A stretch of DNA of 43,373 nucleotides from Hoeflea sp. (GTDB lineage Bacteria > Pseudomonadota > Alphaproteobacteria > Rhizobiales > Rhizobiaceae). Positions within the stretch are counted from its first letter, which is position 1, and each line of letters begins with the position of its first letter. The position numbers and the translations under genes are program-made. The notes under the pieces were generated by a model. The model was not told the DNA's origin. It did not search any database and saw only the letters and a program-made list of their open reading frames with translations. The stretch lies in assembly GCF_014359905.1 (NCBI RefSeq), contig NZ_JACIYP010000043.1:1-43373 (forward strand). Reading direction: 5' to 3'. Positions 7,496-14,849 of the stretch are shown here, piece after piece.

Positions 7496-9701
7496 ATCGT
7501 CCCTCCGCTTTGAGAATGGCAGGTGTCAGACCCTGCGAAGCCAGGATGTCCGTCATTGCTTCGGCAACGCCGGCGGCCATCTCGCGGCCGCCGCAGACCA
7601 GAACCTGTGCGCCGTTGGCGATCAGCCGCGCAACCCTGGCCCGGTCGCGGCGCAGGATGTCCTGGACATAGGTGCGCGATTCCGTCCGGGAGAACGCTGC
7701 AGCGACCGAGGTCAGCCTCCCTTCTGTGTGCCAGTCGATGAGCTCGGGGCGATAGAGCAAATCGCTGTCGGGATGGCGGGCGCCAAACCACAGATGCATC
7801 GGCCGGTGCCGTGTGTTCGCCCGCGCGAAGCCGGCCAGCGGACCGATGCCGGTGCCCGCGCCGATCAGGATTACGGGCTTTTTGCCTCGAACCGGCCTGA
7901 ACCCCGGATTGGGGCGGATGAAGGCCTGGATGGCCTCTCCGGGCTCAAGCGAGAGAAGCTGTCCTGAACACAGGCCGCCGGGATGCTTGCGGACGCAGAT
8001 TTCAACGAAGCCGTCCCTGGCGCCCGAAGCGAGCGAGTAGAACCTTGGCACGGATGATTCTTCAGGCACAATTCCGAGCAGGTCGCCTGCCATGAAGCGG
8101 GATACGCCGAAGCCGGTTATCCGCCGCCAGAGAGGCACATGCGGCAGGGCGAAGCGCAGGATTGCCGTCGGGGCCTGCACCTCGGCGCCATAGTCGCGGC
8201 GCGAGATCAGCGTCAGTGCGGATGTCCTGGGCGCCACCGGCTGATGATCGAGTTCCAGAGGCATGTGCAATGCTGCACCGAGCAAACGGCCCCAGCGGGC
8301 GAAATCCTGAGGCGACTGACGGTTCACGGTGTCCATCGGCAGAAGCGTGGTCCAGCCCTTTGCCTCGGCCGCGCTTGCGACCTGTCTTGCGAAACCACAG
8401 AAATCCGGAAAGCTGCGGTCGCCAAAACCCAGGATCGCGACCGGCATGGCCGGAGCCTCGGGCAGGGCGGCAAGGCGATCAAGAAACCCCTTCGCCGAGG
8501 CCGGCGCCGTGCCGTCGCCATAGGTCGAGGCGAGGACGATGATGCGGTCAGCATTTGTGTAGCGGTCGGGCGCGAAGGCCGACATCGGCGCTGCGTGGAC
8601 CTTTTGTCCCGCAGCCGTCAGAGCTGCATGCAGGGTTGCAGCAAAGCCCCAGACATTGCCGCCCTCGCTGCCCACGAGCAGCACCGTATCGGCCTGTCCA
8701 GCCGTGGCGTTGCCGCGCAGCTTCGGCCGGGCGCGGCGTCCGGCCACCCAGACGATGACACCGGTTACCGCCATCAGCGGCACCCCGAGCGCCATCAACC
8801 CGAGCAGAAGGCCGAGTGTCGCGGCACCCTGGCCGGTGTGCAGCATGTTGATGGTTTCCGACATCCGGTCCCACACACCAGGCTCGGTCCAGGCAAGCAG
8901 TGCGCCGGTTCCCTGGTCGATATAACCCTGTCCCGCATCGGTTTTCAGTGTAAAGACGTCTGTCGGATCGTCCGGATAGGGAAAAGTCAGTTCCCGCAGC
9001 GCCGACAACGGCGTGGTGCGTAGGGCCTGAATGTCAGTAACGGAGAAACCGCTCACACCACTGACCGTATCGGGAATTGGCGGTGTCACATTGCCGTCCG
9101 GCAAATACCCGAATGTCGATGCTGTCATCCACAAGGCGGTCACGGACGACAGGAACAGTCCCGCGATCGAAAAACGGGCGATCTCCACATGCAACCGGCC
9201 GGACAAGGGCCCCTTCAGGGGCGCAAATATCCGGCGCCAGCCACCCGTACGGCGGACGACCAGTGCGGTTCCGGTGATCGACAGCATCAGCATGGCGGCA
9301 GCGCCAACGGCCGCCACGACTCGCCCTGAATCATCAAGAAAGAACGACCGATGCAGGTTTTTCAACCAGCGCTCGACCGCTGATCCGTCCGCAGAACCGG
9401 CATCGAGACCTGTCGCCGGGTCGACAACGGCAGCTCCTGGCGTACCGTTGTCGAACCAGTAGGCGGTGATCCGCCCCGAGGGCGCGCGCTTGATCTGCTC
9501 GACACCCGGATGGGTGGCCAGGACCCGTGCTGTCAGGTCGGCGATACTGAGCCCGGCCTCCGTCTGTGCAGGCGCTGTCACGGTCTCGAGTGCCGGAAAG
9601 ACCGACAGCCCGGCGCCGGAAAGGCTGAGGACAAGAAGAAGGGCGGCGGCAATGAGGCCGGGCCATCTGTGCAGGGAGCGGATCATGCCGGTTGCTCTCA
9701 C
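7476..9701 (-). CDS. PepSY-TM / flavodoxin / ferredoxin-NADP reductase fusion protein
   Basis: A 741-residue fusion. Residues 1-325 form a PepSY_TM-type module with helices near 14-36, 129-149, 176-198 and 294-320, and His-containing motifs HRWPG (11-15), LHRSFF (116-121) and MLHTG (286-290). A flavodoxin-like domain (about 338-480; VGSEGGNVWG, ASTYGDGTAP, GFGDRSFPDF) is followed by an FNR-like domain with RFYSLAS (553-559, FAD), GAGTGIGPLAGF (614-625, NADPH), CGGREM (703-708) and the terminal YAEDVY. It should pass NADPH electrons across the inner membrane, as proposed for PepSY iron/siderophore reductases. Overlaps DUF2271 by 4 bp (ATGA) and apbE by 20 bp. The electron acceptor is unknown. 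Confidence 0.9.
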   Translation of the reverse strand: MRATGMIRSLHRWPGLIAAALLLVLSLSGAGLSVFPALETVTAPAQTEAGLSIADLTARVLATHPGVEQIKRAPSGRITAYWFDNGTPGAAVVDPATGLDAGSADGSAVERWLKNLHRSFFLDDSGRVVAAVGAAAMLMLSITGTALVVRRTGGWRRIFAPLKGPLSGRLHVEIARFSIAGLFLSSVTALWMTASTFGYLPDGNVTPPIPDTVSGVSGFSVTDIQALRTTPLSALRELTFPYPDDPTDVFTLKTDAGQGYIDQGTGALLAWTEPGVWDRMSETINMLHTGQGAATLGLLLGLMALGVPLMAVTGVIVWVAGRRARPKLRGNATAGQADTVLLVGSEGGNVWGFAATLHAALTAAGQKVHAAPMSAFAPDRYTNADRIIVLASTYGDGTAPASAKGFLDRLAALPEAPAMPVAILGFGDRSFPDFCGFARQVASAAEAKGWTTLLPMDTVNRQSPQDFARWGRLLGAALHMPLELDHQPVAPRTSALTLISRRDYGAEVQAPTAILRFALPHVPLWRRITGFGVSRFMAGDLLGIVPEESSVPRFYSLASGARDGFVEICVRKHPGGLCSGQLLSLEPGEAIQAFIRPNPGFRPVRGKKPVILIGAGTGIGPLAGFARANTRHRPMHLWFGARHPDSDLLYRPELIDWHTEGRLTSVAAAFSRTESRTYVQDILRRDRARVARLIANGAQVLVCGGREMAAGVAEAMTDILASQGLTPAILKAEGRYAEDVY

Positions 9702-10168
9702 ATGTTGTAGGTGAATGACTCGATATAGCGACGGCCGGGTGTTGCCTTGCCGGCGCCAGCGGCTGTGAGCGGGACGACCACTTCTGATGGGCTGTCGCGC
9801 ATATCTTCCACGGCGGCATCGACATGCACCTGGTAGCCGGCGTCAAAGAGCGCGTCAGCGAGGTTGAGCGTGATCGAGAGTTTGCGGCCAGAGCCGACAC
9901 TGGCGCCGGTAATTCCGTTGATCTCGGACAGGCTTCCGCCGGTGGCGCGCTGCCAGTCGCTCAGATGCTGATAATATTTGGACTTGCCGCCGGCCATCCA
10001 GAGACTGCCTTTGTAGACACCGTTGGCGTCGGTCACGTAGATCGCCAGATAGGCGCCGTTGCCGCCATAGTTCTTGAGGGTCGTGTCGATGGTCACCGGC
10101 CGCGCCCAGGCGGTCACGGGACGTGTCAGCGCGGTGGTGATGGCAAGCGCGGCCAGGATCGATTTCAT
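9698..10168 (-). CDS. DUF2271 periplasmic protein, likely flavinylation target
   Basis: A 156-residue protein with a signal peptide (MKSILAALAITTALTRPVTA, cleavage near AWA at 20-22). The body fits DUF2271: NGAYLAIYVTDANGVYKGSLWMAG at 37-60, KYYQHLSDWQRATG at 64-77, and EINGITGASVGSG at 82-94. The TGAS at 87-90 resembles the [S/T]GA[S/T] core that ApbE enzymes modify with FMN in other proteins; its use here is inference. It is the first gene of the operon with the reductase and ApbE and has a regulator box exactly 82 bp before its ATG (10251-10266). Confidence 0.85.
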   Translation of the reverse strand: MKSILAALAITTALTRPVTAWARPVTIDTTLKNYGGNGAYLAIYVTDANGVYKGSLWMAGGKSKYYQHLSDWQRATGGSLSEINGITGASVGSGRKLSITLNLADALFDAGYQVHVDAAVEDMRDSPSEVVVPLTAAGAGKATPGRRYIESFTYNM

Positions 10169-10250
10169 CAGGTTTCTCCAAGGGTTGATCAGATGCCCCT
10201 TGAATGGGCCGTGCGCCTGATCCCTTCCTTAACAAGCTCATGATTTCGCT

Positions 10251-10266
10251 TCAGCTTGCCGTCAGG
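10251..10266 (-). promoter_or_regulatory. Response-regulator box, DUF2271 operon
   Basis: On the minus strand this reads CTGACGGCAAGCTGAA: CTGAC and CTGAA 11 bp apart, a typical OmpR/PhoB-family tandem half-site layout. It ends 82 bp before the ATG at 10168. The same motif precedes two other island genes at the same distance. Confidence 0.7.
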
Positions 10267-10305
10267 TTTGGCTGAGGCGCCGTCCGACGGTCTGAACGAA
10301 GCAAC

Positions 10306-10332
10306 CCCGCCATCGGCAAGCGATGACGGGGC
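10306..10332 (-). terminator. Hairpin downstream of the Asp-rich gene
   Basis: On the minus strand CCCCGTCATCG (10332-10322) can pair with CGATGGCGGGG (10316-10306) over a 5-nt loop with one U-G pair. It lies 28 bp past the stop of the Asp-rich gene. The T-rich tract after it is weak (TTGCTTCGTTC), so termination may be partial. Confidence 0.5.
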
Positions 10333-10359
10333 TGAGAGGAGGGAAGCGCGAGGGTTGGA

Positions 10360-10704
10360 TCAGTTCACCTGGACCTGCGACGCTGCGCCGGTATCAAACA
10401 GACCATTGTTGGGAGGCGATACGGACCCGGCAGGCGCAGGGCTTGGGCTTGCTTGGCCGTCGTCATCATCGTCGTCATCTTCGCCATCGTCATCGTCATC
10501 GGAGCGGTAACGGGCCTTGTACTTGTGATCATCGTCGTCATTGCTGGCGAGCAGGAAGGTCGCGCCGTGCGACGACGCGTCATCCATCGCCATCAACTGG
10601 CCGGAATCGCCGGCCCGATTGGAATGGACCGCACCGACTGCTGGTATCGCGAGGAAAGCGGCGAGCGCCGTGGTGGCTGTGAGAATGGCAAGTGTGGTCT
10701 TCAT
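10360..10704 (-). CDS. Asp-rich secreted protein of unknown function
   Basis: A 114-residue product with a signal peptide (MKTTLAILTATTALAAFLAI, cleavage near VGA at 23-25). The mature part carries dense acidic runs at about 56-83 (DDDDHKYKARYRSDDDDDGE followed by seven Asp), then a Pro/Ser linker and the tail GLFDTGAASQVQVN. I do not recognise a family. Such clusters can bind cations (calcium, iron or others), which is inference. It is transcribed alone between the PepSY gene and the DUF2271 operon, with its own regulator box 82 bp upstream of the ATG. Coding is supported by the signal peptide, the box and the hairpin after it. Confidence 0.72.
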   Translation of the reverse strand: MKTTLAILTATTALAAFLAIPAVGAVHSNRAGDSGQLMAMDDASSHGATFLLASNDDDDHKYKARYRSDDDDDGEDDDDDDDGQASPSPAPAGSVSPPNNGLFDTGAASQVQVN

Positions 10705-10786
10705 GGGGTGTCTCCTTTGGTCTTGATCGACACCCGGAACCTCGTCCCTGGGCCTTATCGTTTCCTGACGCCTGGAGACTTTCTGC

Positions 10787-10802
10787 TTCAGCTTGGCGTC
10801 AG
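10787..10802 (-). promoter_or_regulatory. Response-regulator box, Asp-rich gene
   Basis: Minus-strand sequence CTGACGCCAAGCTGAA, ending 82 bp before the ATG at 10704. A further inverted half lies at 10764-10772 (CCTGACGCC), forming a perfect 9-bp inverted repeat with 10795-10803. A GATAAG that could act as -10 follows 27 bp downstream of the box. Confidence 0.68.
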
Positions 10803-10857
10803 GAACGAAACCGCGGTTCAGGATCGCTGCGCACAGGCACCAGCGCTCCCCTCACAC

Positions 10858-11133
10858 TCAATCGTCATACTCGATATCAATGACTTCCAATGTCTGCGGA
10901 TTGACCTTGATTTCGACTTCCCGCCCCGACGCGTCGCGGCCATTGATCTGGTAGCAGCCGTCGTCAATCTTGATCCTGCGGACGGTTACGCCCTGCTGCG
11001 CGGCGACGCGTTGAACCGCTTCACGCGGCTGCCATTGTGCCATCGGCACAGTGCAATCATCCTCGTCGGCACGGGCAAGGCCCGTTGCGCCGAGGGATGC
11101 GAAAAGAAACAGAATGGCAAACGACTTTCTCAT
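10858..11133 (-). CDS. Small periplasmic PepSY-domain protein
   Basis: A 91-residue protein: signal peptide MRKSFAILFLFASLGATGLA (cleavage near ARA at 20-22), then a single PepSY domain with WQPREAVQRVAAQQGVTVRR (34-53), KIDDGCYQINGRDASGREVEIKVNP (55-79) and LEVIDIEYDD at the end. The pair Cys27/Cys60 could form a disulfide. Small PepSY proteins of this form often sit beside two-component systems and may modulate them. The start at 11133 is chosen because it gives the signal peptide and puts the ATG 82 bp from the box at 11216-11231. It is divergent from the response-regulator gene. Confidence 0.85.
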   Translation of the reverse strand: MRKSFAILFLFASLGATGLARADEDDCTVPMAQWQPREAVQRVAAQQGVTVRRIKIDDGCYQINGRDASGREVEIKVNPQTLEVIDIEYDD

Positions 11134-11182
11134 GCCCCATACTCCCTGTAATAGACTTTGAAGTGTGATCTGCGCCCTGAAC

Positions 11183-11198
11183 CTGACGGCGGCCTGAA
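11183..11198 (+). promoter_or_regulatory. Response-regulator box, plus-strand orientation
   Basis: CTGACGGCGGCCTGAA on the plus strand, the same CTGAC-N6-CTGAA layout as the three minus-strand boxes. Extra copies of the half-site flank it (CTGAAC at 11177-11182 and CTGAAG at 11200-11205). It faces the response-regulator gene and could give autoregulation. Confidence 0.6.
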
Positions 11199-11215
11199 CC
11201 TGAAGACCACGGCGC

Positions 11216-11231
11216 TTCAGTTTGCCGTCAG
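11216..11231 (-). promoter_or_regulatory. Response-regulator box, PepSY gene
   Basis: Minus-strand sequence CTGACGGCAAACTGAA, ending 82 bp before the PepSY ATG at 11133. Together with the box at 11183-11198 it makes a divergent control region between the PepSY gene and the two-component system. Confidence 0.7.
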
Positions 11232-11274
11232 TTGGCAATGTAAGACAATGCACGAACGTTACGGGCGAACGGCA

Positions 11275-11934
11275 ATGCGCATACTCCTCATTGAAGATGA
11301 CACGGTTCTGGGGTCGGCCGTGCGTGACCAGATCGTGGCGGACGGCCATTCGCTGGATTGGGTCAAGCGGCTTGACGAGGCGAGCGACGCCGTCGCCGTT
11401 GCAGCCTACGACCTCGTGCTGCTCGACCTGATGCTTCCGGACGGGCGCGGCATTCCCTTTCTCAGGGGGTTCCGTGCCAAAGGCGACGTTACCCCGGTCA
11501 TCATTCTGACGGCGCTGGATCAGGTTTCGGACCGGATCGAGGGCTTGAACGCAGGCGCCGACGACTATCTGGTCAAGCCCTTTGACCTTGCCGAGCTGTC
11601 CGCGCGCATCGGATCCGTCGCACGGCGCTACAGCGGTAATCCGAATCCCATCATCAAGCTCGGGGAACTCGAGATTGATCTCGCTGCCCGCAGCGTTCGC
11701 AAGAATGGTCGCATGGTCCCTCTTACCGCGCGGGAGTGGGTGCTATTCGAGGCCTTCGTGCAGCGTCCGGGGCAGCTGCTTTCCAAGTCACAACTCGAGG
11801 AGAGGCTCTATTCCTTCGATACCGAGATCGACAGCAATGCGATCGAGGTGCATGTGAGCCGCTTGCGCAAGAAGCTCGGCCATTCGGTGATCGAGACGGA
11901 GCGAGGCCTCGGCTACCGGCTGGGCGCTATATGA
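11275..11934 (+). CDS. OmpR/PhoB-family response regulator
   Basis: A 219-residue regulator. The receiver domain has the acidic pocket EDD at 7-9, the phosphorylated Asp51 in LLDLMLPDGRG, Thr79 in ILTA and Lys101 in LVKPFD. The C-terminal winged helix runs from about 130, with LTAREWVLFEAFVQRPGQ, the recognition region IEVHVSRLRKKLG and ERGLGYRLG at the end. The ATG at 11275 gives the usual family length; an alternative ATG lies at 11248. It overlaps the kinase gene by 4 bp (ATGA). It is the natural candidate to bind the four CTGAC-N6-CTGAA boxes nearby. Confidence 0.93.
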   Translation: MRILLIEDDTVLGSAVRDQIVADGHSLDWVKRLDEASDAVAVAAYDLVLLDLMLPDGRGIPFLRGFRAKGDVTPVIILTALDQVSDRIEGLNAGADDYLVKPFDLAELSARIGSVARRYSGNPNPIIKLGELEIDLAARSVRKNGRMVPLTAREWVLFEAFVQRPGQLLSKSQLEERLYSFDTEIDSNAIEVHVSRLRKKLGHSVIETERGLGYRLGAI

Positions 11935-13268
11935 GGGCGCCCCGTTCGCTGCAGGCAAGGCTGGCGATCCTCATCGGTCTCGGTGTGACGCTCCTTTGGA
12001 TCATTACAGCGACAGTGACTGCGACACTGCTGCGCCAGGAAATGAACGAGGTGTTCGATTCCGCCTTGCAGGAGACGGCCCAAAGGCTGCTGCCGCTTGC
12101 GGTTATCGACATCATCGACCGTGAGGAAGAAGGACTTTCGCAGCGGATCGCCAACCTCAGGGAGCACTCGGAGTTCCTGACCTACATCGTGCGCGATGCA
12201 CAGGGACGCGTCCTCATAAGTTCCCATGCCGCCGACCCCTCGATCTTTCCGCCTTACGACGGCGTCGGCTTCCGGCAGTCTGCCACCCACAGGCTCTATT
12301 ATGAGGCTGCCCTGCAGGAAAGCCTTACCATCGCCGTGGCCGAGCCGCTCGATCACCGGGCGTCGATGGCACGCGAGATGCAGCTTGGCCTCGGGCTACC
12401 GCTGCTGGTCGTCATACCGCTCTGCCTGGTGGTAATCTTCGGCGCGGTTCGCTTCAGTTTCCGACCCGTCAGACAGCTCCGGAATGCGCTGGCGAGCCGC
12501 GGTGCCCACGATCTCTCGCCAACCTCCAATCTTGATTTGCCCAGCGAGCTTGCGCCCATCGCCTCGGCAACGAATGATCTGCTTGCACGGCTCAACGCGG
12601 CTTTCGAGGCGGAACGCAGCCTTGCCGCCAATGCGGCCCACGAACTGCGCACGCCCGTGGCCGGCGCCATTGCCCAGGCGCAGCGATTGCAGAGTGAAAC
12701 ATCCGACCCCGTCGCGGCACATCGTGCAGCCGACATCGAGACAACGTTGAAACGCCTGACGCGTCTGTCGGAGAAGCTGATCCAGCTTGCCCGGGCTGAA
12801 GGGGGGCGGCTGCGGACAGGCAAGCCTGCAGACCTGCGCCTGGTGCTGCGCCTGATCGTTTCCGATTTCGAGCGGACCCCATGGGGCAGCCAGATCGACT
12901 TCATTCCGCCAGACCATCCGGTGATGTCCGATATTGATCCAGATGCCTTCGGCATCGTGTGCCGCAACCTGATCGAGAACGCTCTCAAGCACGGCACACC
13001 CGGATCGCCCGTCAGGATCAGGCTTTCGGCATCGGGACGACTGTCCATCGAAAACGACAGCCCGGTGATCAAGCCGGAAATCCTCGCCCGCCTGACCCGC
13101 CGGTTTGAACGTGGATCCGGGTCGGCCGAGGGAAGCGGGCTGGGACTGGCCATTGTTCGCACCATTGCAGAACGCGCTGATTGCAAGTTTGAACTTGTCT
13201 CGCCGATTGCCGGCCGGACGCGGGGCATGGAGGCCGCCGTCATTGTTCCGACGATGCGTTTGCAATGA
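11931..13268 (+). CDS. QseC/PmrB-type sensor histidine kinase
   Basis: The 445-residue protein has a transmembrane helix at about 11-33, a periplasmic sensor domain at about 34-150, and a second helix near 153-175. A HAMP linker leads to the HisKA box AANAAHELRTPVAG with His237, then N-box CRNLIENALKHG (344-355) and G2 GSGLGLAIVRT (401-411). The ATG at 11931 overlaps the regulator's stop, so the two are coupled. Given the island's PepSY and Asp-rich secreted proteins, the periplasmic domain may sense a metal or a redox state, which is inference. Confidence 0.92.
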   Translation: MRAPRSLQARLAILIGLGVTLLWIITATVTATLLRQEMNEVFDSALQETAQRLLPLAVIDIIDREEEGLSQRIANLREHSEFLTYIVRDAQGRVLISSHAADPSIFPPYDGVGFRQSATHRLYYEAALQESLTIAVAEPLDHRASMAREMQLGLGLPLLVVIPLCLVVIFGAVRFSFRPVRQLRNALASRGAHDLSPTSNLDLPSELAPIASATNDLLARLNAAFEAERSLAANAAHELRTPVAGAIAQAQRLQSETSDPVAAHRAADIETTLKRLTRLSEKLIQLARAEGGRLRTGKPADLRLVLRLIVSDFERTPWGSQIDFIPPDHPVMSDIDPDAFGIVCRNLIENALKHGTPGSPVRIRLSASGRLSIENDSPVIKPEILARLTRRFERGSGSAEGSGLGLAIVRTIAERADCKFELVSPIAGRTRGMEAAVIVPTMRLQ

Positions 13269-13708
13269 TAGCTGACGAAGTGGACCGTTCTGTGCCAAGC
13301 AGGAGCCGGTCCGCACTTCAAGACAGGACAGAAGGTCGTTCTGTTGTCTCGGGCATTCTTCTGTTCGCTCCTCAATGGTGCCAATCCCGCGGGATGCCCT
13401 TTCGACGAGATGAAGGCACAGCTAGACAAGATAAGCGACGACGGCAGCACGGCTTTGAGCGATGATTTCCATCTGCTGGGTTTCCCGATGGGATGTGCAT
13501 GAAATTGACTATTGCTGCACACAAACTGAGCCGAAATGCCGGAAGGGCTTGGTGGAACCAAGCGTCGGGGCTGTCTTGGCAGTTGCCTACCCAAGAGCAT
13601 CGGCACTTTGTCGCGAAAATGGTTTGCACCAGTCTTGCTAACCCCTTGAAATCATAGGGTTCAAAAAGCATCAGGTTTGCAGGATTATTCCATACAAAAC
13701 AACGCCTT
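13269..13708 (+). other. Non-coding right end of the island
   Basis: No gene is supported over these 440 bases. One plus-strand frame is open from about 13311 to a TGA at 13500-13502 and has a protein-like stretch (AFFCSLLNGANPAGCPFDEM), but it lacks a start and ribosome site and I recognise no family; it may be a decayed gene end. The region is less GC-rich than its surroundings. Confidence 0.5.
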
Positions 13709-13764
13709 GCACCAGACTGCGAATCTGGGGGTCAGAGCTTCGAATCCTTTCGGGCGCGCCATTT
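13709..13764 (+). repeat. attR-like direct repeat, 3' tRNA-Arg fragment
   Basis: This is the second copy of the tRNA-Arg 3' half (54 of 56 identical to 6289-6344), running from before the anticodon stem to CCATTT. There is no acceptor 5' strand or D-arm upstream, so it is not a functional tRNA. The change at 13719 would make the anticodon GCG, and the change at 13738 breaks a T-stem pair, as expected for a copy free of selection. Confidence 0.9.
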
Positions 13765-14109
13765 TTCTTAGAGTCCTCTCCTTGAGACTGTCTCCGCGGT
13801 TTTGAGACTTTTCGCCACATAGGTTGGGACTCGCGGCTTCCCTTGGTGAAATCGCACGTGATTTTGTGTTGCACGGAGGGGAATTCGAAGTCCCTTAAGT
13901 GCGCGATGGGTGGGCCTTATCGAGAGTCGGCTCCCGGTCCGACACTTGAAGCGCCGAAACCGCCGGGCAAGGCGTCTGCCCTGATCCTTCCGGATAGCAG
14001 GGTCCGCTCCCGATCAACCAGTCCAAATCGCTGCCGCAGCTTAACCGAAGTTTATGATTGTGCGGGATAGGTCTACTGCACGTTTTGCCATATCTGTGGA
14101 GGCCCCGTC
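13765..14109. other. Intergenic region after the island
   Basis: No gene is supported here. The left part should be the ancestral sequence downstream of tRNA-Arg. A ribosome-binding site (GTGGAGG, near 14096-14102) for the next gene is at the right end. No clear promoter pair is visible. Confidence 0.5.
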
Positions 14110-14805
14110 TTGAAGAGAAATGTGAAGCTCTGGCTCGCCGGGTCATTTCTGGCCTTCGCACTGTGCCCGCCGGCAATTGCGGATGTTACTGAGCGCTATG
14201 GGGAACTGCAGTCGGTCATTGATGCCATCAATGATCCGGACCCGCTGATGCGCCTGGCGCAGCTTGAGGAAATCCTGGAGAACGGCAATGCGACGGACGT
14301 CCAGCTGGCGATCCGCACTGCCTTTACCCTGGATGATCCCAACGTCCGGTCCTTGGCTCTGCGCGCCCATTTTGCTGGTTTTCGCACATTTGTCGTTACA
14401 GCTGGACTGCCAGAGAGTGTGAAGGAGGTCCTGGCCGGAAGCGACAAGGATGCGGCGAACAACATTCGCAACGGATACCTTCTTGGCTTGCTTGAGAGCC
14501 TTGGTTACAAGTTCAGCTTTCAGTCGGAATATCCATCGAGCACCGAGCTTGAATTCAAGACGATGCTCTTGAACGATCAGCGCCAGCAAACCGAGTTTAA
14601 CGGGTCCGGCAACATACGCGGCGGAATGGTGACGATAGCGACGCCGATCTTTGCGTACAACAACCAGCGAACTTGCAGCTTCGAATTCACCGAATATGAG
14701 GGCTTCACGCTGAAAGGGTTTGGCAGTTGCAACCTGGATGGCGGCTTCCTGTTTCCGGTCACCTTTCACCTGTTCGACGATGACAAGCTTCCGCTTAAAG
14801 AGTGA
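14110..14805 (+). CDS. Secreted protein of unknown function, possible HEAT-like repeats
   Basis: A 231-residue protein with a signal peptide (KRNVKLWLAGSFLAFALCPP, cleavage near AIA at about 24). The TTG at 14110 is preferred over the GTG at 14122 because a GGAGG lies about 8 bases before it. Residues about 38-95 look like short alpha-helical repeats (PLMRLAQLEEILENGNATDV and PNVRSLALRAHFAGF), as in HEAT-type proteins. The C-terminal ~90 residues are beta-rich with a CSFEFTEYEGF / GSCNLDGG Cys pair that could form a disulfide. I do not recognise the family. It converges on the protease operon, 44 bp apart. Confidence 0.75.
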   Translation: MKRNVKLWLAGSFLAFALCPPAIADVTERYGELQSVIDAINDPDPLMRLAQLEEILENGNATDVQLAIRTAFTLDDPNVRSLALRAHFAGFRTFVVTAGLPESVKEVLAGSDKDAANNIRNGYLLGLLESLGYKFSFQSEYPSSTELEFKTMLLNDQRQQTEFNGSGNIRGGMVTIATPIFAYNNQRTCSFEFTEYEGFTLKGFGSCNLDGGFLFPVTFHLFDDDKLPLKE

Positions 14806-14849
14806 ATGCAAACGTTACGACCTGACAGCGATGGGAAACCTTGCCCGTC

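Larger units (their letters stand above)
6289..13764. mobile_element. tRNA-Arg genomic island with PepSY/ApbE flavin-redox regulon
   Basis: About 7.4 kb lies between two near-identical 56-bp copies of the tRNA-Arg 3' end. A tyrosine-recombinase remnant sits immediately beside the tRNA, as in integrative islands whose attachment site is a tRNA 3' end. Cargo, right to left on the minus strand: a small PepSY protein, an Asp-rich secreted protein, then the operon DUF2271, PepSY-flavodoxin-FNR reductase, ApbE; on the plus strand, a response regulator and histidine kinase. The integrase is reduced to its last ~60 codons and no other mobility gene is visible, so the island is probably fixed. Boundaries are read directly; the origin by integration is inference. 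Confidence 0.8.

Noticed and set aside
13372..13671. 99-residue minus-strand frame in the island's right end
   Set aside because: No ribosome site, no family, and Cys/His/Arg-rich random composition.
13671..13874. Minus-strand frame over the second tRNA fragment (APERIRSSDPQIRSL)
   Set aside because: This is the well-known false protein read from the antisense of tRNA sequence; no start context or family.
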